In this document: positions 16,512-25,151 of the stretch, in pieces
Layout: every line of letters begins with the position of its first letter
Numbering within the stretch: position 1 is the stretch's first letter
Assembly: GCF_004361915.1 (NCBI RefSeq)
Contig: NZ_SNWP01000011.1
Coordinates: forward strand, 992,001 to 1,056,000
Length of the DNA stretch: 64,000 nucleotides
Reading direction: 5' to 3'
Source of the DNA: Sediminibacterium goheungense
Lineage (GTDB): Bacteria > Bacteroidota > Bacteroidia > Chitinophagales > Chitinophagaceae
The notes under the pieces: model-generated
The model's input: only the letters and a program-made list of their open reading frames with translations
Told to the model about the DNA's origin: nothing
Databases searched by the model: none
Position numbers and translations under genes: made by a program

Positions 16512-18206
16512 ATGAAAACCAAGCGCATGAATCGTCTATATCTTTTTTTTCTACTTCACTTTGCAGGCATAAGTTATGTTGTAGCACAGTCTGAAGTGAG
16601 GATTCCTTTTTATACATTGTATGAAACAAGTAAGTATCAGAAGACAATAGATACAAGATCGCCTTATAGAAAAGATGCCCTCGTATGGACAGATACCACT
16701 AAGGAATTACGCTATTATATACACAATTCCAAAACAGGAGAATTACAAATTGCCTTGAATGCCTTATCTGCCAAAACAGCTAAAATGCTGACTGTTGAAG
16801 TGAAAGGAAAGAAAATGAATATCACTGTGCCTGTCAGTAGTGCTGCCAGGAAAATAAAAGTGGGTACCATACAGCTTTCCGATACCGGATTTATTGAACT
16901 GAAATTATCTTCCAAAAAATTACTGCCAGGGTTCATGGGTGTGGGAGAATTGATTTTATCAGGTCCGGCAGTGGAAGGCTTACGCTATAACCAGGAAGAA
17001 AGGCTGAATGCAGCATCTGTACACTTACGTTATCCATTGACTGATTCTGTGAAGGCCATTAGCTTTTACAATGAACTCACTGTACCTGATGGGTATGATC
17101 CTGTACATAGTTATTATATGGCTACAGGTTTCTCCAGAGGGTATTTTGGTATACAGGTAAACAGCGAAAAAGAACGTCGTGTAATTTTTTCTGTATGGGA
17201 TGCAGGTACTGAAGCCGTTGATCGTTCCAAAGTGGCAGATTCAAATAGAGTAAAATTGTTGGCAAAAGGAGATGGTGTGGTAGCCAATGATTTTGGTAAT
17301 GAAGGCACTGGTGGGCATAGCCATTGGGTGTACAACTGGAAAACGAATGAAGCCTATCGATTCCTCGTAACAGCACTTCCTGACAGTGCCTCTCAGACCA
17401 CTATTTATACAGGTTTTTTTTATGTTCCCGAATTACAGCGATGGAAACTGATAGCTGCTTTCAGGGCTCCAAAAGATGGCAACACCCTGAATAGGCTCTA
17501 TTCTTTTAATGAGAATTTTCTTGGGAATAACGGCCACCTGCAGCGCCGTGCATTATTCGGAAACCAATGGGTACAGCAACAACGCGGTGGAAGATGGGTT
17601 CCTTTAACCGATGCCATTTTTACTACCGATGCAACCGGTAAATCCGGTAACCGATTCGATTATGGTGCAGGTGTAAGCAGCGAGCAGTTTTATTTATGGA
17701 ACGGCGGATTTAAAGAGCAGGAAGCCAGACAGAATGATCTTTTTAAAAGACCCAATACCAGTAAAGCACCTGTGATTGATTATACCAAAGACGCCGATAG
17801 TCTTGCCCAGGCGAAAAAAGACATAGAAGAAATTGCAGATGCTGTTAAAACCGGAAAGCTGGATACTACCGGAAGTATTGAATCTGTTTACTATCATATT
17901 CTGCAACAAGGAACAGGTGATTATGTAGCTGTTTCGGATACGGTAACTGTTCATTACAAAGGATCGCTGTTAACAGATGGAACGGTGTTCGATCAGACAA
18001 AGGATAAACCGGCTGTATTTCCATTGCGCAGATTGATCCGTGGCTGGCAGTTAGCGCTTCCTAAATGCAGGGTGGGAGGCAAGGTAAGGGTAATTATTCC
18101 ATCAGCTCAGGCATATGGCATACGTACCAGAAGCAAAGACATACCACCCAACCGGGTGTTGGTATTCGATATAGAAGTCGTAGATACGAAGAAGGTGGGT
18201 AATTGA
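16512..18206 (+). CDS. DUF3472 protein fused to an FKBP-type prolyl isomerase domain
   Basis: This 564-residue exported protein has a signal peptide (about 1-25, ending YVVAQ), then a DUF5077-like beta-sandwich (about 30-150). A DUF3472 domain (about 170-410) has YYMATGFSRGYFGIQVNSEK and GHSHWVYNWKTNEAYRFL. A linker and a C-terminal FKBP domain (about 455-560) follow, with SDTVTVHYKGSLLTDGTVFD and IPSAQAYGIRTR. FKBP domains isomerise prolyl bonds and assist folding in the periplasm. DUF3472 is found in secreted carbohydrate-related proteins of Bacteroidota. The fusion suggests a self-chaperoned or surface-exported enzyme, but no catalytic assignment is possible. Confidence 0.8.
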   Translation: MKTKRMNRLYLFFLLHFAGISYVVAQSEVRIPFYTLYETSKYQKTIDTRSPYRKDALVWTDTTKELRYYIHNSKTGELQIALNALSAKTAKMLTVEVKGKKMNITVPVSSAARKIKVGTIQLSDTGFIELKLSSKKLLPGFMGVGELILSGPAVEGLRYNQEERLNAASVHLRYPLTDSVKAISFYNELTVPDGYDPVHSYYMATGFSRGYFGIQVNSEKERRVIFSVWDAGTEAVDRSKVADSNRVKLLAKGDGVVANDFGNEGTGGHSHWVYNWKTNEAYRFLVTALPDSASQTTIYTGFFYVPELQRWKLIAAFRAPKDGNTLNRLYSFNENFLGNNGHLQRRALFGNQWVQQQRGGRWVPLTDAIFTTDATGKSGNRFDYGAGVSSEQFYLWNGGFKEQEARQNDLFKRPNTSKAPVIDYTKDADSLAQAKKDIEEIADAVKTGKLDTTGSIESVYYHILQQGTGDYVAVSDTVTVHYKGSLLTDGTVFDQTKDKPAVFPLRRLIRGWQLALPKCRVGGKVRVIIPSAQAYGIRTRSKDIPPNRVLVFDIEVVDTKKVGN

Positions 18207-18298
18207 CATTTTATGCAGATTCGTACCTGCAGACTTGCAAGAGCAGATAAAGCGGTTTATCTTAAGGATGTCTACTTCTAAAACGATAAACCTTGCAT

Positions 18299-18694
18299 AT
18301 GAAAGCTGCCCGTCAACTTACCATTGCTATGCTGCTATTGGCCACTATCGCAGCATTGTATACTGGTTATAGTCTGATATCAGATCCAACCGGTTCCTCC
18401 CTCGGCATTCCCTTCTACTGGTTGAATGGAACCATGTTCAAAGATTTTACCACCCCCGGCTGGGTGATTCTTATTGCGATCGGTGTTCTGGGGATGATTA
18501 CTACCGCACTGGTAATAAAACGAATCAGGCATTTTCATATAGCCGTCATTGTACAGGGCTCCATCATCTGCTTATTGGTAATAGCACAGATGATCATCAT
18601 CGGCGAAGAAAACATGTTGCAATACCTGTTACTAATGCTCGGAATGGCTATTGCCATAGTAGGCGGCCTGTTAAGTCAAGCGGATAAGAAATAA
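18299..18694 (+). CDS. Hypothetical four-helix membrane protein
   Basis: This 131-residue protein starts at the ATG at 18299; an in-frame TTG two codons upstream is less likely. It has four hydrophobic helices (about 8-27, 51-71, 80-100 and 105-124) with short loops and the motif SSLGIPFYWLNGTMFKDFTTPGW between the first two, written here in part only as a landmark. It resembles small uncharacterised Bacteroidota membrane proteins. A 6-bp hairpin (18246-18261) lies upstream. The stop codon is the first unit of the AGAAATA heptad element. Confidence 0.55.
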   Translation: MKAARQLTIAMLLLATIAALYTGYSLISDPTGSSLGIPFYWLNGTMFKDFTTPGWVILIAIGVLGMITTALVIKRIRHFHIAVIVQGSIICLLVIAQMIIIGEENMLQYLLLMLGMAIAIVGGLLSQADKK

Positions 18695-18760
18695 GGAATA
18701 AGAAACATGAAATAAGAAATAAGAAAGTGAATGAAAACCTACTTTCTTATTTCTTATTCC
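18695..18760. repeat. Heptad-repeat inverted element D (AGAAATA type)
   Basis: A 20-bp inverted repeat with one mismatch (18709-18728 with 18741-18760, 12-nt loop) lies between convergent genes. It is built of 7-bp words of the type AGAAATA, different from the RGYNRRT words elsewhere but with the same period and layout. Further decayed copies extend from the stop codon at 18694 on the left and into the trehalase 3' end on the right. It could act as a bidirectional terminator. Confidence 0.75.
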
Positions 18761-20275
18761 TTATTTCTCTGTTTCTCTGTTCTTCTGTTCCTCCCTCATC
18801 GCCAGATATACCCCATTGGTCCAGCCAAATCCATCCTGGTTGGGATATTCGCCACCACCTGCTTTTGTGTTGGTGTCGGCAACATCGTACTTTTCCATCA
18901 TCTTACCTGTTTCGGTATAGGTTTTTTCATTGAGCTGCATCCATCTTTGTTTGATTTTTTCAGCGAGGGACTGAATGCCATAGTTGCTGAGTCCTTTATA
19001 AGCTACCCATTGCAACGGTGCCCATCCATTGGGTGCATCCCATTGTTGACCTGTAGTGGCAGCAGTGGTTAGTACGCCACCTTCACTCAGTAATTTCCTT
19101 TCAAGTGTGGCCGCAACAATATTCGCCTGATGACTTTCTGCAATGCCTGTGAACAAAGGGAAACAGCCCGCCATGGTGATGCGTTCTGTAGCAGCTTGTT
19201 TCACGAAATGATAATCATAGTAAAAACCACTGGCTTCATTCCAGCAATATTTTTGAATGGCTTTTTTTCGGTTGTTTTTCTTTGCAGTAAAAAGTTGAAT
19301 AGCATCCTCTTCTTTTTTTAACTGGTAGCCGGTTAATAAAACCTCTTCAAGATGAAACAGTAAACAATTCAGATCAACAGGTACGATATCAGTTGTCTCA
19401 ATGGTATGCATATGCAGTTCCTCTGCAAACCAGCGGCTGCTGAAATCCCAGCCGGATTCTGCAGCTGCCCTTATATGTCTATACACATCTTCTTTTAACC
19501 TGTTACTTGCAGCAGCTACGTGTAGATCTTCAATATAAGCTTCAGGTCTTGGAGAGGCATCATCATCCCAATATCTGTTCAGTATGGTTCCGTCGGGCAT
19601 GCGCACAACTCTTCTGTAGCAGTGGGTATGATCGGTTAGTGTATGGGCACCATCCATCCAGAATTGATATTCCTTCTCCAGTGCAGGTAAATATTCAACA
19701 ATGGTTGTATTGCCTTTAATGGAGGCAAGTAAGCCAACCATCATGCCAAAAAAAGGTGGTTGTGATCTGCTGATATAATAGGTTCTGTTTCCGTTGGGAA
19801 TATGCCCGATCGTATTGATCAGATAAGCAAAGTTTCTGATCATGTTTTCAATCAAGTCATATTGCCTGCTTACTGCAAGACCCAACATCGTGAAATAACT
19901 ATCCCAGTAATAAATTTCCCTGAACCTTCCTCCGGGAACAATATACGGATAGGGTAGTGCGATTAAAGTGCCACCGGTTTCATCTGGATTTCTTCGTAAC
20001 ACTTTCCAGAGTTCCTCTAAATGCGCATGGATAGGTTTCTGAGCAGACGAATAGCTATCTTCATTTACCGCAGGTAATTCAAAATGCTGATGAATAAAAG
20101 CCAACATATCAAACGATATTTTTACTTTTTCAGAATGATATTTCTTCAGAATTGAATCGGGATGTTCCTTGGGTAAAGCGTCTACAAAATACTTGGAGTC
20201 AGAAAAAATACCAGATTGCTGCACATCCTCATACAGAGGTGATAATGATGAAATATGAAATAAGGGGGAAGACAT
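18761..20275 (-). CDS. treF: Cytoplasmic alpha,alpha-trehalase (GH37)
   Basis: This 504-residue protein hydrolyses trehalose to two glucose units. Both GH37 signatures are present, PGGRFREIYYWDSYF and QWDAPNGWAPLQW. So are the catalytic Asp region AAESGWDFSSRW, the catalytic Glu in MEKYDV, and the glycine-rich GGGEYPNQDGFGWTNGV. There is no signal peptide, so a TreF-like cytoplasmic enzyme is more likely than the periplasmic TreA type. It is the last gene of a tight three-gene operon, with a 2-bp gap from the MFS transporter. Confidence 0.93.
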   Translation of the reverse strand: MSSPLFHISSLSPLYEDVQQSGIFSDSKYFVDALPKEHPDSILKKYHSEKVKISFDMLAFIHQHFELPAVNEDSYSSAQKPIHAHLEELWKVLRRNPDETGGTLIALPYPYIVPGGRFREIYYWDSYFTMLGLAVSRQYDLIENMIRNFAYLINTIGHIPNGNRTYYISRSQPPFFGMMVGLLASIKGNTTIVEYLPALEKEYQFWMDGAHTLTDHTHCYRRVVRMPDGTILNRYWDDDASPRPEAYIEDLHVAAASNRLKEDVYRHIRAAAESGWDFSSRWFAEELHMHTIETTDIVPVDLNCLLFHLEEVLLTGYQLKKEEDAIQLFTAKKNNRKKAIQKYCWNEASGFYYDYHFVKQAATERITMAGCFPLFTGIAESHQANIVAATLERKLLSEGGVLTTAATTGQQWDAPNGWAPLQWVAYKGLSNYGIQSLAEKIKQRWMQLNEKTYTETGKMMEKYDVADTNTKAGGGEYPNQDGFGWTNGVYLAMREEQKNRETEK

Positions 20276-20277
20276 TG

Positions 20278-21525
20278 TTAAGAAGCGTTTTCAGATGGTT
20301 TTAATTTTTTCTGTAGTCGGCTGAAAAGAATCAGGCAAATAATTAAAATCGTGATGGGAATCAGCGAAAAATAGAATGCCTGTTTACCATCATAGTGTTC
20401 AAAGATATTACCCGTGATGATCGATCCGGTTGTACCACCCAATGCTGAGAAAATAATGATCAGTCCCGACATTAAGCCATGTTGCTTAACCGGTAGTGTA
20501 CTCAGAATAACAGAATTTACCGCTGGGTAAACCGGTGCCAGTAGTAAGCCAATCATTGGAAATACGAAAGCTGCAATGGGAGCGGTTGCCCAGCCTGTAA
20601 TAGGCTGCCCGGTTGTTTTTTCAGCCAGGGGTATGGCAATCAGAACCAGTAATGCCGATAACAGCAAACAAGAGATCAATACAATCAGCCAGTTTAATCT
20701 CTTCAATACCATACCGGCAAAAAACCTGCCCAGTGCTGTAGAGCCAGCCAGAATACTGGCCATTTGAATACTAAGCGCAGCGGGTAATAACAATACCTTA
20801 TTATTAAAAGTAGGTAACCAGCTCATGATACTTTGTTCAATCAATACATAAAAGAATGCACAGAGTACAAATACAAGTACAATGGGTTTCACCATAAGTC
20901 TGAACATATTTGTAAACTCCTCAAGCATAGATTGTCGTTCCTGATTTTTTACAGAAGATTCATCCAGTCGCGAAGACCACAATAATAAAAATGCAAGCAG
21001 GGAAATACCGCCCAGTAGGTAGTATACATTCAGCCACGCGGTTGATTGCGGATTGGCATCATCCACAAAATAGCTGAATATAAAGTAGCCGGTTAAAATG
21101 CCTACCATGAAAAAGGACTCGATAAAATTCATCAGGCTGATATGCTCTTTTTCATTTTTGGTAACCAGGCCGATAGTACTGTAAACAGACATTTTAATCA
21201 AAGCGAAAGAAGATCCAACAGCGGCAAATAATAATTTGGTAGTAAGAAAGCTGGCTGTAAAAGGCATGATAAAGCAAATGATGCTGATAAAGCCCAGCGC
21301 CATTAGCATGGCATTTTTATAACCGATTCTGGTGATATAAGACGACAAAAGAAAAGAAACGGCCGCAATACTGAGATCCTTAAAGGCCTCTAGTACAGAT
21401 GCCGCACCTTCGGTAACACCAAAGTTTTGTTGAACCTGCAGTATCACTGTACCTACACTGTTGAGCAGGATGGCAAACACAAAATAGTTGAGGAATAACG
21501 AAGCTTTGATTTTCCAGTTTTGCAT
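20278..21525 (-). CDS. MFS transporter, probably for a sugar
   Basis: This 415-residue protein has about 12 membrane helices and no signal peptide. It looks like the FucP/TsgA branch of the major facilitator superfamily (ILLNSVGTVILQVQQNFGVT, then EAFKDLSIAAVSF). The basic loop RIGYKNAMLMALG is between helices 2 and 3. It is directly upstream of the trehalase gene (2-bp gap) and 18 bp downstream of the lactonase gene, so trehalose or a product is the obvious candidate substrate by context only. Confidence 0.85.
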   Translation of the reverse strand: MQNWKIKASLFLNYFVFAILLNSVGTVILQVQQNFGVTEGAASVLEAFKDLSIAAVSFLLSSYITRIGYKNAMLMALGFISIICFIMPFTASFLTTKLLFAAVGSSFALIKMSVYSTIGLVTKNEKEHISLMNFIESFFMVGILTGYFIFSYFVDDANPQSTAWLNVYYLLGGISLLAFLLLWSSRLDESSVKNQERQSMLEEFTNMFRLMVKPIVLVFVLCAFFYVLIEQSIMSWLPTFNNKVLLLPAALSIQMASILAGSTALGRFFAGMVLKRLNWLIVLISCLLLSALLVLIAIPLAEKTTGQPITGWATAPIAAFVFPMIGLLLAPVYPAVNSVILSTLPVKQHGLMSGLIIIFSALGGTTGSIITGNIFEHYDGKQAFYFSLIPITILIICLILFSRLQKKLKPSENAS

Positions 21526-21543
21526 ATAGAAGGATTAAGCGGA

Positions 21544-22668
21544 TTATTGTTTAGCAGGGATGAGTTTCAAACAAACAGGATTGGGTACCTCTACCTGTCG
21601 GGGTAGTTGTTGTAAAGCTCCGGTTTCTTTGTTTACGCGATAAATTACAATATTGTTAGTTTTCTGATTGGCAACCAGTATGAAATTACCATTGGGTGTG
21701 ATGGTAAAATTTCTGGGTCCGGCACCCGGGATTGCCTGATACCCCTTTGCCGTTAGTTTGCCTGATTGTTGATCTATGGAAAAGATGGCAAGGTTGTTTT
21801 CTTCGCCCCGATTAGATGCGTATAAAAATTTTCCATCAGGCGATACATGAATATCTGCACTACCCGGCTCACCTGTATAGTTTACAGGATGTGTGGTAAT
21901 GGTTTGTAAACCTGTCATAAATCCATCAGTATAGCGATACGCTTTAATGGTACCACTCAGTTCTTCCAGCACATATACATAACGTTGATTAGGGTGAAAG
22001 TCAAGGTGTCTTGGACCGCTACCAGGAGCAGAAGCGGCAAAAGGCATGGCTGCTGGTTTGAGAGGTTTTTTCAGTAATGGGTCGAATTGGTAAACCATGA
22101 CTTTATCCATGCCTAAATCAGGAACAAGCACATATTTATCATCGGGAGAAAAAAAAGTAGCATGAACATGTGGTTTTGTTTGTCGGCTCTTGTTCACACT
22201 GCTACCTGTATGTTGAATCAGTTGTGCATAATGTGATAACCCACCATCTTTGTTAACAGGGAACACAGACAGATTTCCACCTGTATAATTACCTGTTAAT
22301 ACCCATTTACCTGTTTTGTCAACCGTTATAAAACAGGGATGATCCCCACCACTGGGCTGCGCATTCATAAAATACAATTGTCCGGTTGCCTGATCAAAGT
22401 CAAAAGCGCTCACATAACCCGGCTGATCTCCTCCGGTTTCATTTACAGCATAAAGTTTGGTACCATCGGGCGATACCGAAAGAAAAGATGGATTCGTAGA
22501 ACTATCGGTACTGCTTACCCACTGCACTTCACCATTCCTGGAATTCAATCTGAATACATAAATGCCTTTACTCTTACCAGATGTATACGTACCAACGAAG
22601 AGGTAAAGATCCTGCGACAGCAGGTTTGCACAATAAAAGCATAGTAGAACAGCAAACACAAGTCTCAT
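21544..22668 (-). CDS. Exported lactonase-family beta-propeller (6-phosphogluconolactonase-like)
   Basis: From the ATG at 22668 it is 374 residues with a signal peptide (MRLVFAVLLCFYCANLLSQ). The mature part has the seven-bladed lactonase pattern: FVGTYTSGKSKGIYVFRLN, NPSFLSVSPDGTKLYAVNE, GPRHLDFHPNQRYVYVLEE and SADIHVSPDGKFLYASNRG. Family members hydrolyse sugar lactones; export makes cytosolic 6-phosphogluconolactone an unlikely substrate. It heads an operon with an MFS transporter and trehalase. The longer frame to 22791 lacks a signal peptide and overlaps the divergent gene's promoter. A TATCTTAG box (rc of 22686-22693) may be its -7 element. Confidence 0.85.
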   Translation of the reverse strand: MRLVFAVLLCFYCANLLSQDLYLFVGTYTSGKSKGIYVFRLNSRNGEVQWVSSTDSSTNPSFLSVSPDGTKLYAVNETGGDQPGYVSAFDFDQATGQLYFMNAQPSGGDHPCFITVDKTGKWVLTGNYTGGNLSVFPVNKDGGLSHYAQLIQHTGSSVNKSRQTKPHVHATFFSPDDKYVLVPDLGMDKVMVYQFDPLLKKPLKPAAMPFAASAPGSGPRHLDFHPNQRYVYVLEELSGTIKAYRYTDGFMTGLQTITTHPVNYTGEPGSADIHVSPDGKFLYASNRGEENNLAIFSIDQQSGKLTAKGYQAIPGAGPRNFTITPNGNFILVANQKTNNIVIYRVNKETGALQQLPRQVEVPNPVCLKLIPAKQ

Positions 22669-22801
22669 ATGGCGTTGGGTTTGCTCTAAGATAAAGATTC
22701 CCTGGGGTTTATCAGTAATAAGCGTATGGGAAAGGAGATTGACAATATTAGCGCACTTATTTGGTAGACTAGCCCTAACTTCGTTGCCCAAACAGGAAAT
22801 T

Positions 22802-24028
22802 ATGAAAAAGCTGATGCCATTGATCTATGTAGTTTTTGCTGCCTGTACTGTACAACCTATTCCTATGTTGCGGATAGGAGAGTGGCAGGGTAAATTGATC
22901 AGAGAAGATGGTAACCATATTATTTTCAACTTTGAAATCAAAGAAAAAAATGATTCCCTTCTATGGATCATTAAAAACGGCGAAGAAAGAATTGAAGTTA
23001 CTGATGTTCTTGAAAACGGTGATTCCCTTTTTGTACAAATGCCTGTTTTTGAATCTTCTTTTAAACTGGTTAAATTAGGAAATAATCAACTAAAAGGGGT
23101 ATGGACCAAAGCTGCTTCTACAGGCTTTCTGGATATGCCTTTTGAAGCTACAGCCGGTATAACAGAAAGATTTCCGGTTACAACAAATGCCGCAAAAAAT
23201 ATAACAGGTAAATGGTCGGTTCGGTTTTTCAGGGCTGATGGTTCACCAAGACCGGCTATTGCGGAATTCATGCAGAAGGGCAATGATTTGTCTGGTACTT
23301 TTATTACACCCACTGGCGATTATCGCTACCTGAAAGGGGTAGTAAATGGCGACTCCTTGCAAATATCCACGTTCGATGGTAGTCACGCTTATTTTTTCAA
23401 AGGATACATCAATAGCGACAGCTCTATATCGAAGGGATTTTATTATTCAGGTGCTACAGGTATTGAGCCATGGGAAGCAATGAAAAATGATACGGCAACT
23501 TTACCCGATGTAGCAGCTATGTATATGAGAGACGGCGAGGAAAAGCTGAGCTTCAGTTTCCGTGACCTGAATGGTAAACAGGTGTCTATAACAGATGAGA
23601 GATTTAAAAATAAAGTAGTCATTGTTCAGATCATGGGGTCCTGGTGCCCGAACTGTATGGATGAAACAGCATTCCTGAGTACCTTTTACAAAAAGAATAA
23701 AGACAGAGGGGTAGAAATTGTGGCACTGGCTTATGAGTATTATGAAGATTTCAATCTTGCCGTAAATAGCATAAGGAAATTTCAGAAACGATTTGATGTG
23801 CAATATCCAATGCTGGTTACAGGCGTAACGGTAACAGATACCCTTCGTACTGAAAAAACCCTGCCCCAGCTTACAAAAATAAAATCTTTCCCCTCAACGA
23901 TCTTTATTGGAAAAAATGGTAAAGTGGCTAAAATTCATGCAGGCTTTGAAGGACCCGGAACAGGAAGTAGATATGAAGCCCTGCAGAAAGAATTTATCAA
24001 TACCGTAGATCAGTTGTTAAAGCAATAA
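22802..24028 (+). CDS. TlpA-like thioredoxin-fold lipoprotein
   Basis: This 408-residue protein starts at the ATG at 22802. The N-terminus MKKLMPLIYVVFAAC looks like a lipoprotein signal with Cys 15 as the lipidated residue. A roughly 230-residue N-terminal beta-rich region (with two similar blocks starting IGEWQGKLIRED and ITGKWSVRFFRADG) is followed by a thioredoxin domain with the redox motif SWCPNCMDE and the cis-Pro segment KSFPSTIFIGKNGK. It probably reduces or oxidises disulfides in the periplasm, anchored to the membrane. Convergent with the Pr6Pr gene. Confidence 0.87.
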   Translation: MKKLMPLIYVVFAACTVQPIPMLRIGEWQGKLIREDGNHIIFNFEIKEKNDSLLWIIKNGEERIEVTDVLENGDSLFVQMPVFESSFKLVKLGNNQLKGVWTKAASTGFLDMPFEATAGITERFPVTTNAAKNITGKWSVRFFRADGSPRPAIAEFMQKGNDLSGTFITPTGDYRYLKGVVNGDSLQISTFDGSHAYFFKGYINSDSSISKGFYYSGATGIEPWEAMKNDTATLPDVAAMYMRDGEEKLSFSFRDLNGKQVSITDERFKNKVVIVQIMGSWCPNCMDETAFLSTFYKKNKDRGVEIVALAYEYYEDFNLAVNSIRKFQKRFDVQYPMLVTGVTVTDTLRTEKTLPQLTKIKSFPSTIFIGKNGKVAKIHAGFEGPGTGSRYEALQKEFINTVDQLLKQ

Positions 24029-24057
24029 GCCCTGCAACAGTTTGTTACGGAAACATA

Positions 24058-24693
24058 TTAATGGCTCTTTAACCTGTTACCGATCCAGATAAACAGGGCA
24101 AAAAGACCATAAAATACAGCAGCTACCATCAGACAGTTTATTAGAACCTGCTGATAACCCAGGGTATCTGCGTTGATAAAAGGATAGGGATAGCTATGAA
24201 CAATACTACCTCTCAGGATCGTGTACACAAAATAGGCTAATGGATAAATACCCCAATAGAGCATACTGCGAAAAAAAAGTTTTGTTTTAAATGTGGCTAC
24301 TATCCAGTAAATGATAAAGTAGATTGGGGTAACAGTATGTAATAATTCATTGGATATTCTTGACCAGCCGGTAAAGGTCCAGATACTGCGTAGCGTGATA
24401 TTATAAATAATACCAACAACCAGAATATATACCGCTATTGCCGTACTGGTACTAAACCTGATACAAAACTTTCCTGGAGAAGAAGAGGGTGCCAGTAAAA
24501 CAGCCGTATAGTAGATGGCAACCATAATATTGGTTAGTATCGTGAAATAGCTGAAAAATTTGATCAGCGTATCTGCAATTGAAAGGTCTGTGGTTCTGAG
24601 AAAGTCGAAAAGTTGAATGATGATTCCTGACCATGCAAACAGAAATCCGGCAAAACTCAGCCACTTCGTTTTAGCTGTTGGTAGGTTGTGCAT
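24058..24693 (-). CDS. Pr6Pr family membrane protein
   Basis: This 211-residue protein starts at the ATG at 24693; the upstream TTG at 24711 is less likely. It has six hydrophobic helices. Landmarks are LIKFFSYFTILTNIMVAIYY in the second helix region, STAIAVYILVVGIIYNITLR, and LLHTVTPIYFIIYWIVATFK. These match the Pr6Pr (FAR-17a/AIG1-like) family of six-helix membrane proteins found in bacteria and eukaryotes. Eukaryotic relatives include fatty-acid hydroxy-ester hydrolases with an essential Thr and His; T in SYFTILTN and H in ELLHTVTP fit that pattern, but activity is unproven here. Confidence 0.75.
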   Translation of the reverse strand: MHNLPTAKTKWLSFAGFLFAWSGIIIQLFDFLRTTDLSIADTLIKFFSYFTILTNIMVAIYYTAVLLAPSSSPGKFCIRFSTSTAIAVYILVVGIIYNITLRSIWTFTGWSRISNELLHTVTPIYFIIYWIVATFKTKLFFRSMLYWGIYPLAYFVYTILRGSIVHSYPYPFINADTLGYQQVLINCLMVAAVFYGLFALFIWIGNRLKSH

Positions 24694-24809
24694 ATTACTA
24701 TGAATATACAATTTACTTAGATACCCACCTGTGATCAGTGTCCTTTATTTTGATACCAGGTTCTAGCAGCTTTCTTCAGCAAAAATACTTCGGTAATGTT
24801 TGGTAAGCG

Positions 24810-25136
24810 TTAGTGGGATACTGCTTTAAGACCAATAATAGAAGCTATCAGCGTAGTGATAAAAAAAAGGCGCCAGAAATCTGCCGGTTCTTTGAAAAAT
24901 AAAATACCTACCAACACAGTGCCTACCGCACCTATACCTGTCCAGACTGCATAAGCAGTTCCAATCGGTAATTCCTGAGTGGCTTTAATCAGCAGGAGCA
25001 TGCTGATGGTTAAACAAACGATAAAGCCCGTATACCACCAGAATACACTATGGCCTGTTGCCAGCCTTGCCTTACCCAAACAGGCAGCAAAACCTACTTC
25101 AAATAAACCGGCAATAATGAGTAGTATCCAGTTCAT
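24810..25136 (-). CDS. SMR-family exporter (Gdx/SugE-like)
   Basis: This 108-residue protein has four membrane helices. The first carries the essential Glu in LLIIAGLFEVGFA. The segment LPIGTAYAVWTGIGAVGTVL is the signature of the guanidinium-exporter (Gdx/SugE) branch rather than the multidrug EmrE branch. It works as an antiparallel dimer exchanging protons for small cations. It is 15 bp downstream of ispH on the same strand. No guanidine riboswitch was recognised, and the short spacing leaves no space for one immediately upstream. Confidence 0.88.
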   Translation of the reverse strand: MNWILLIIAGLFEVGFAACLGKARLATGHSVFWWYTGFIVCLTISMLLLIKATQELPIGTAYAVWTGIGAVGTVLVGILFFKEPADFWRLFFITTLIASIIGLKAVSH

Positions 25137-25151
25137 AATAACAGATAATGT

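Noticed and set aside
24712..25151. Guanidine riboswitch for the Gdx/SugE-like exporter
   Set aside because: The exporter is 15 bp downstream of ispH and nothing in the spacing or the ispH 3' end folds into a guanidine-class motif that I can recognise.
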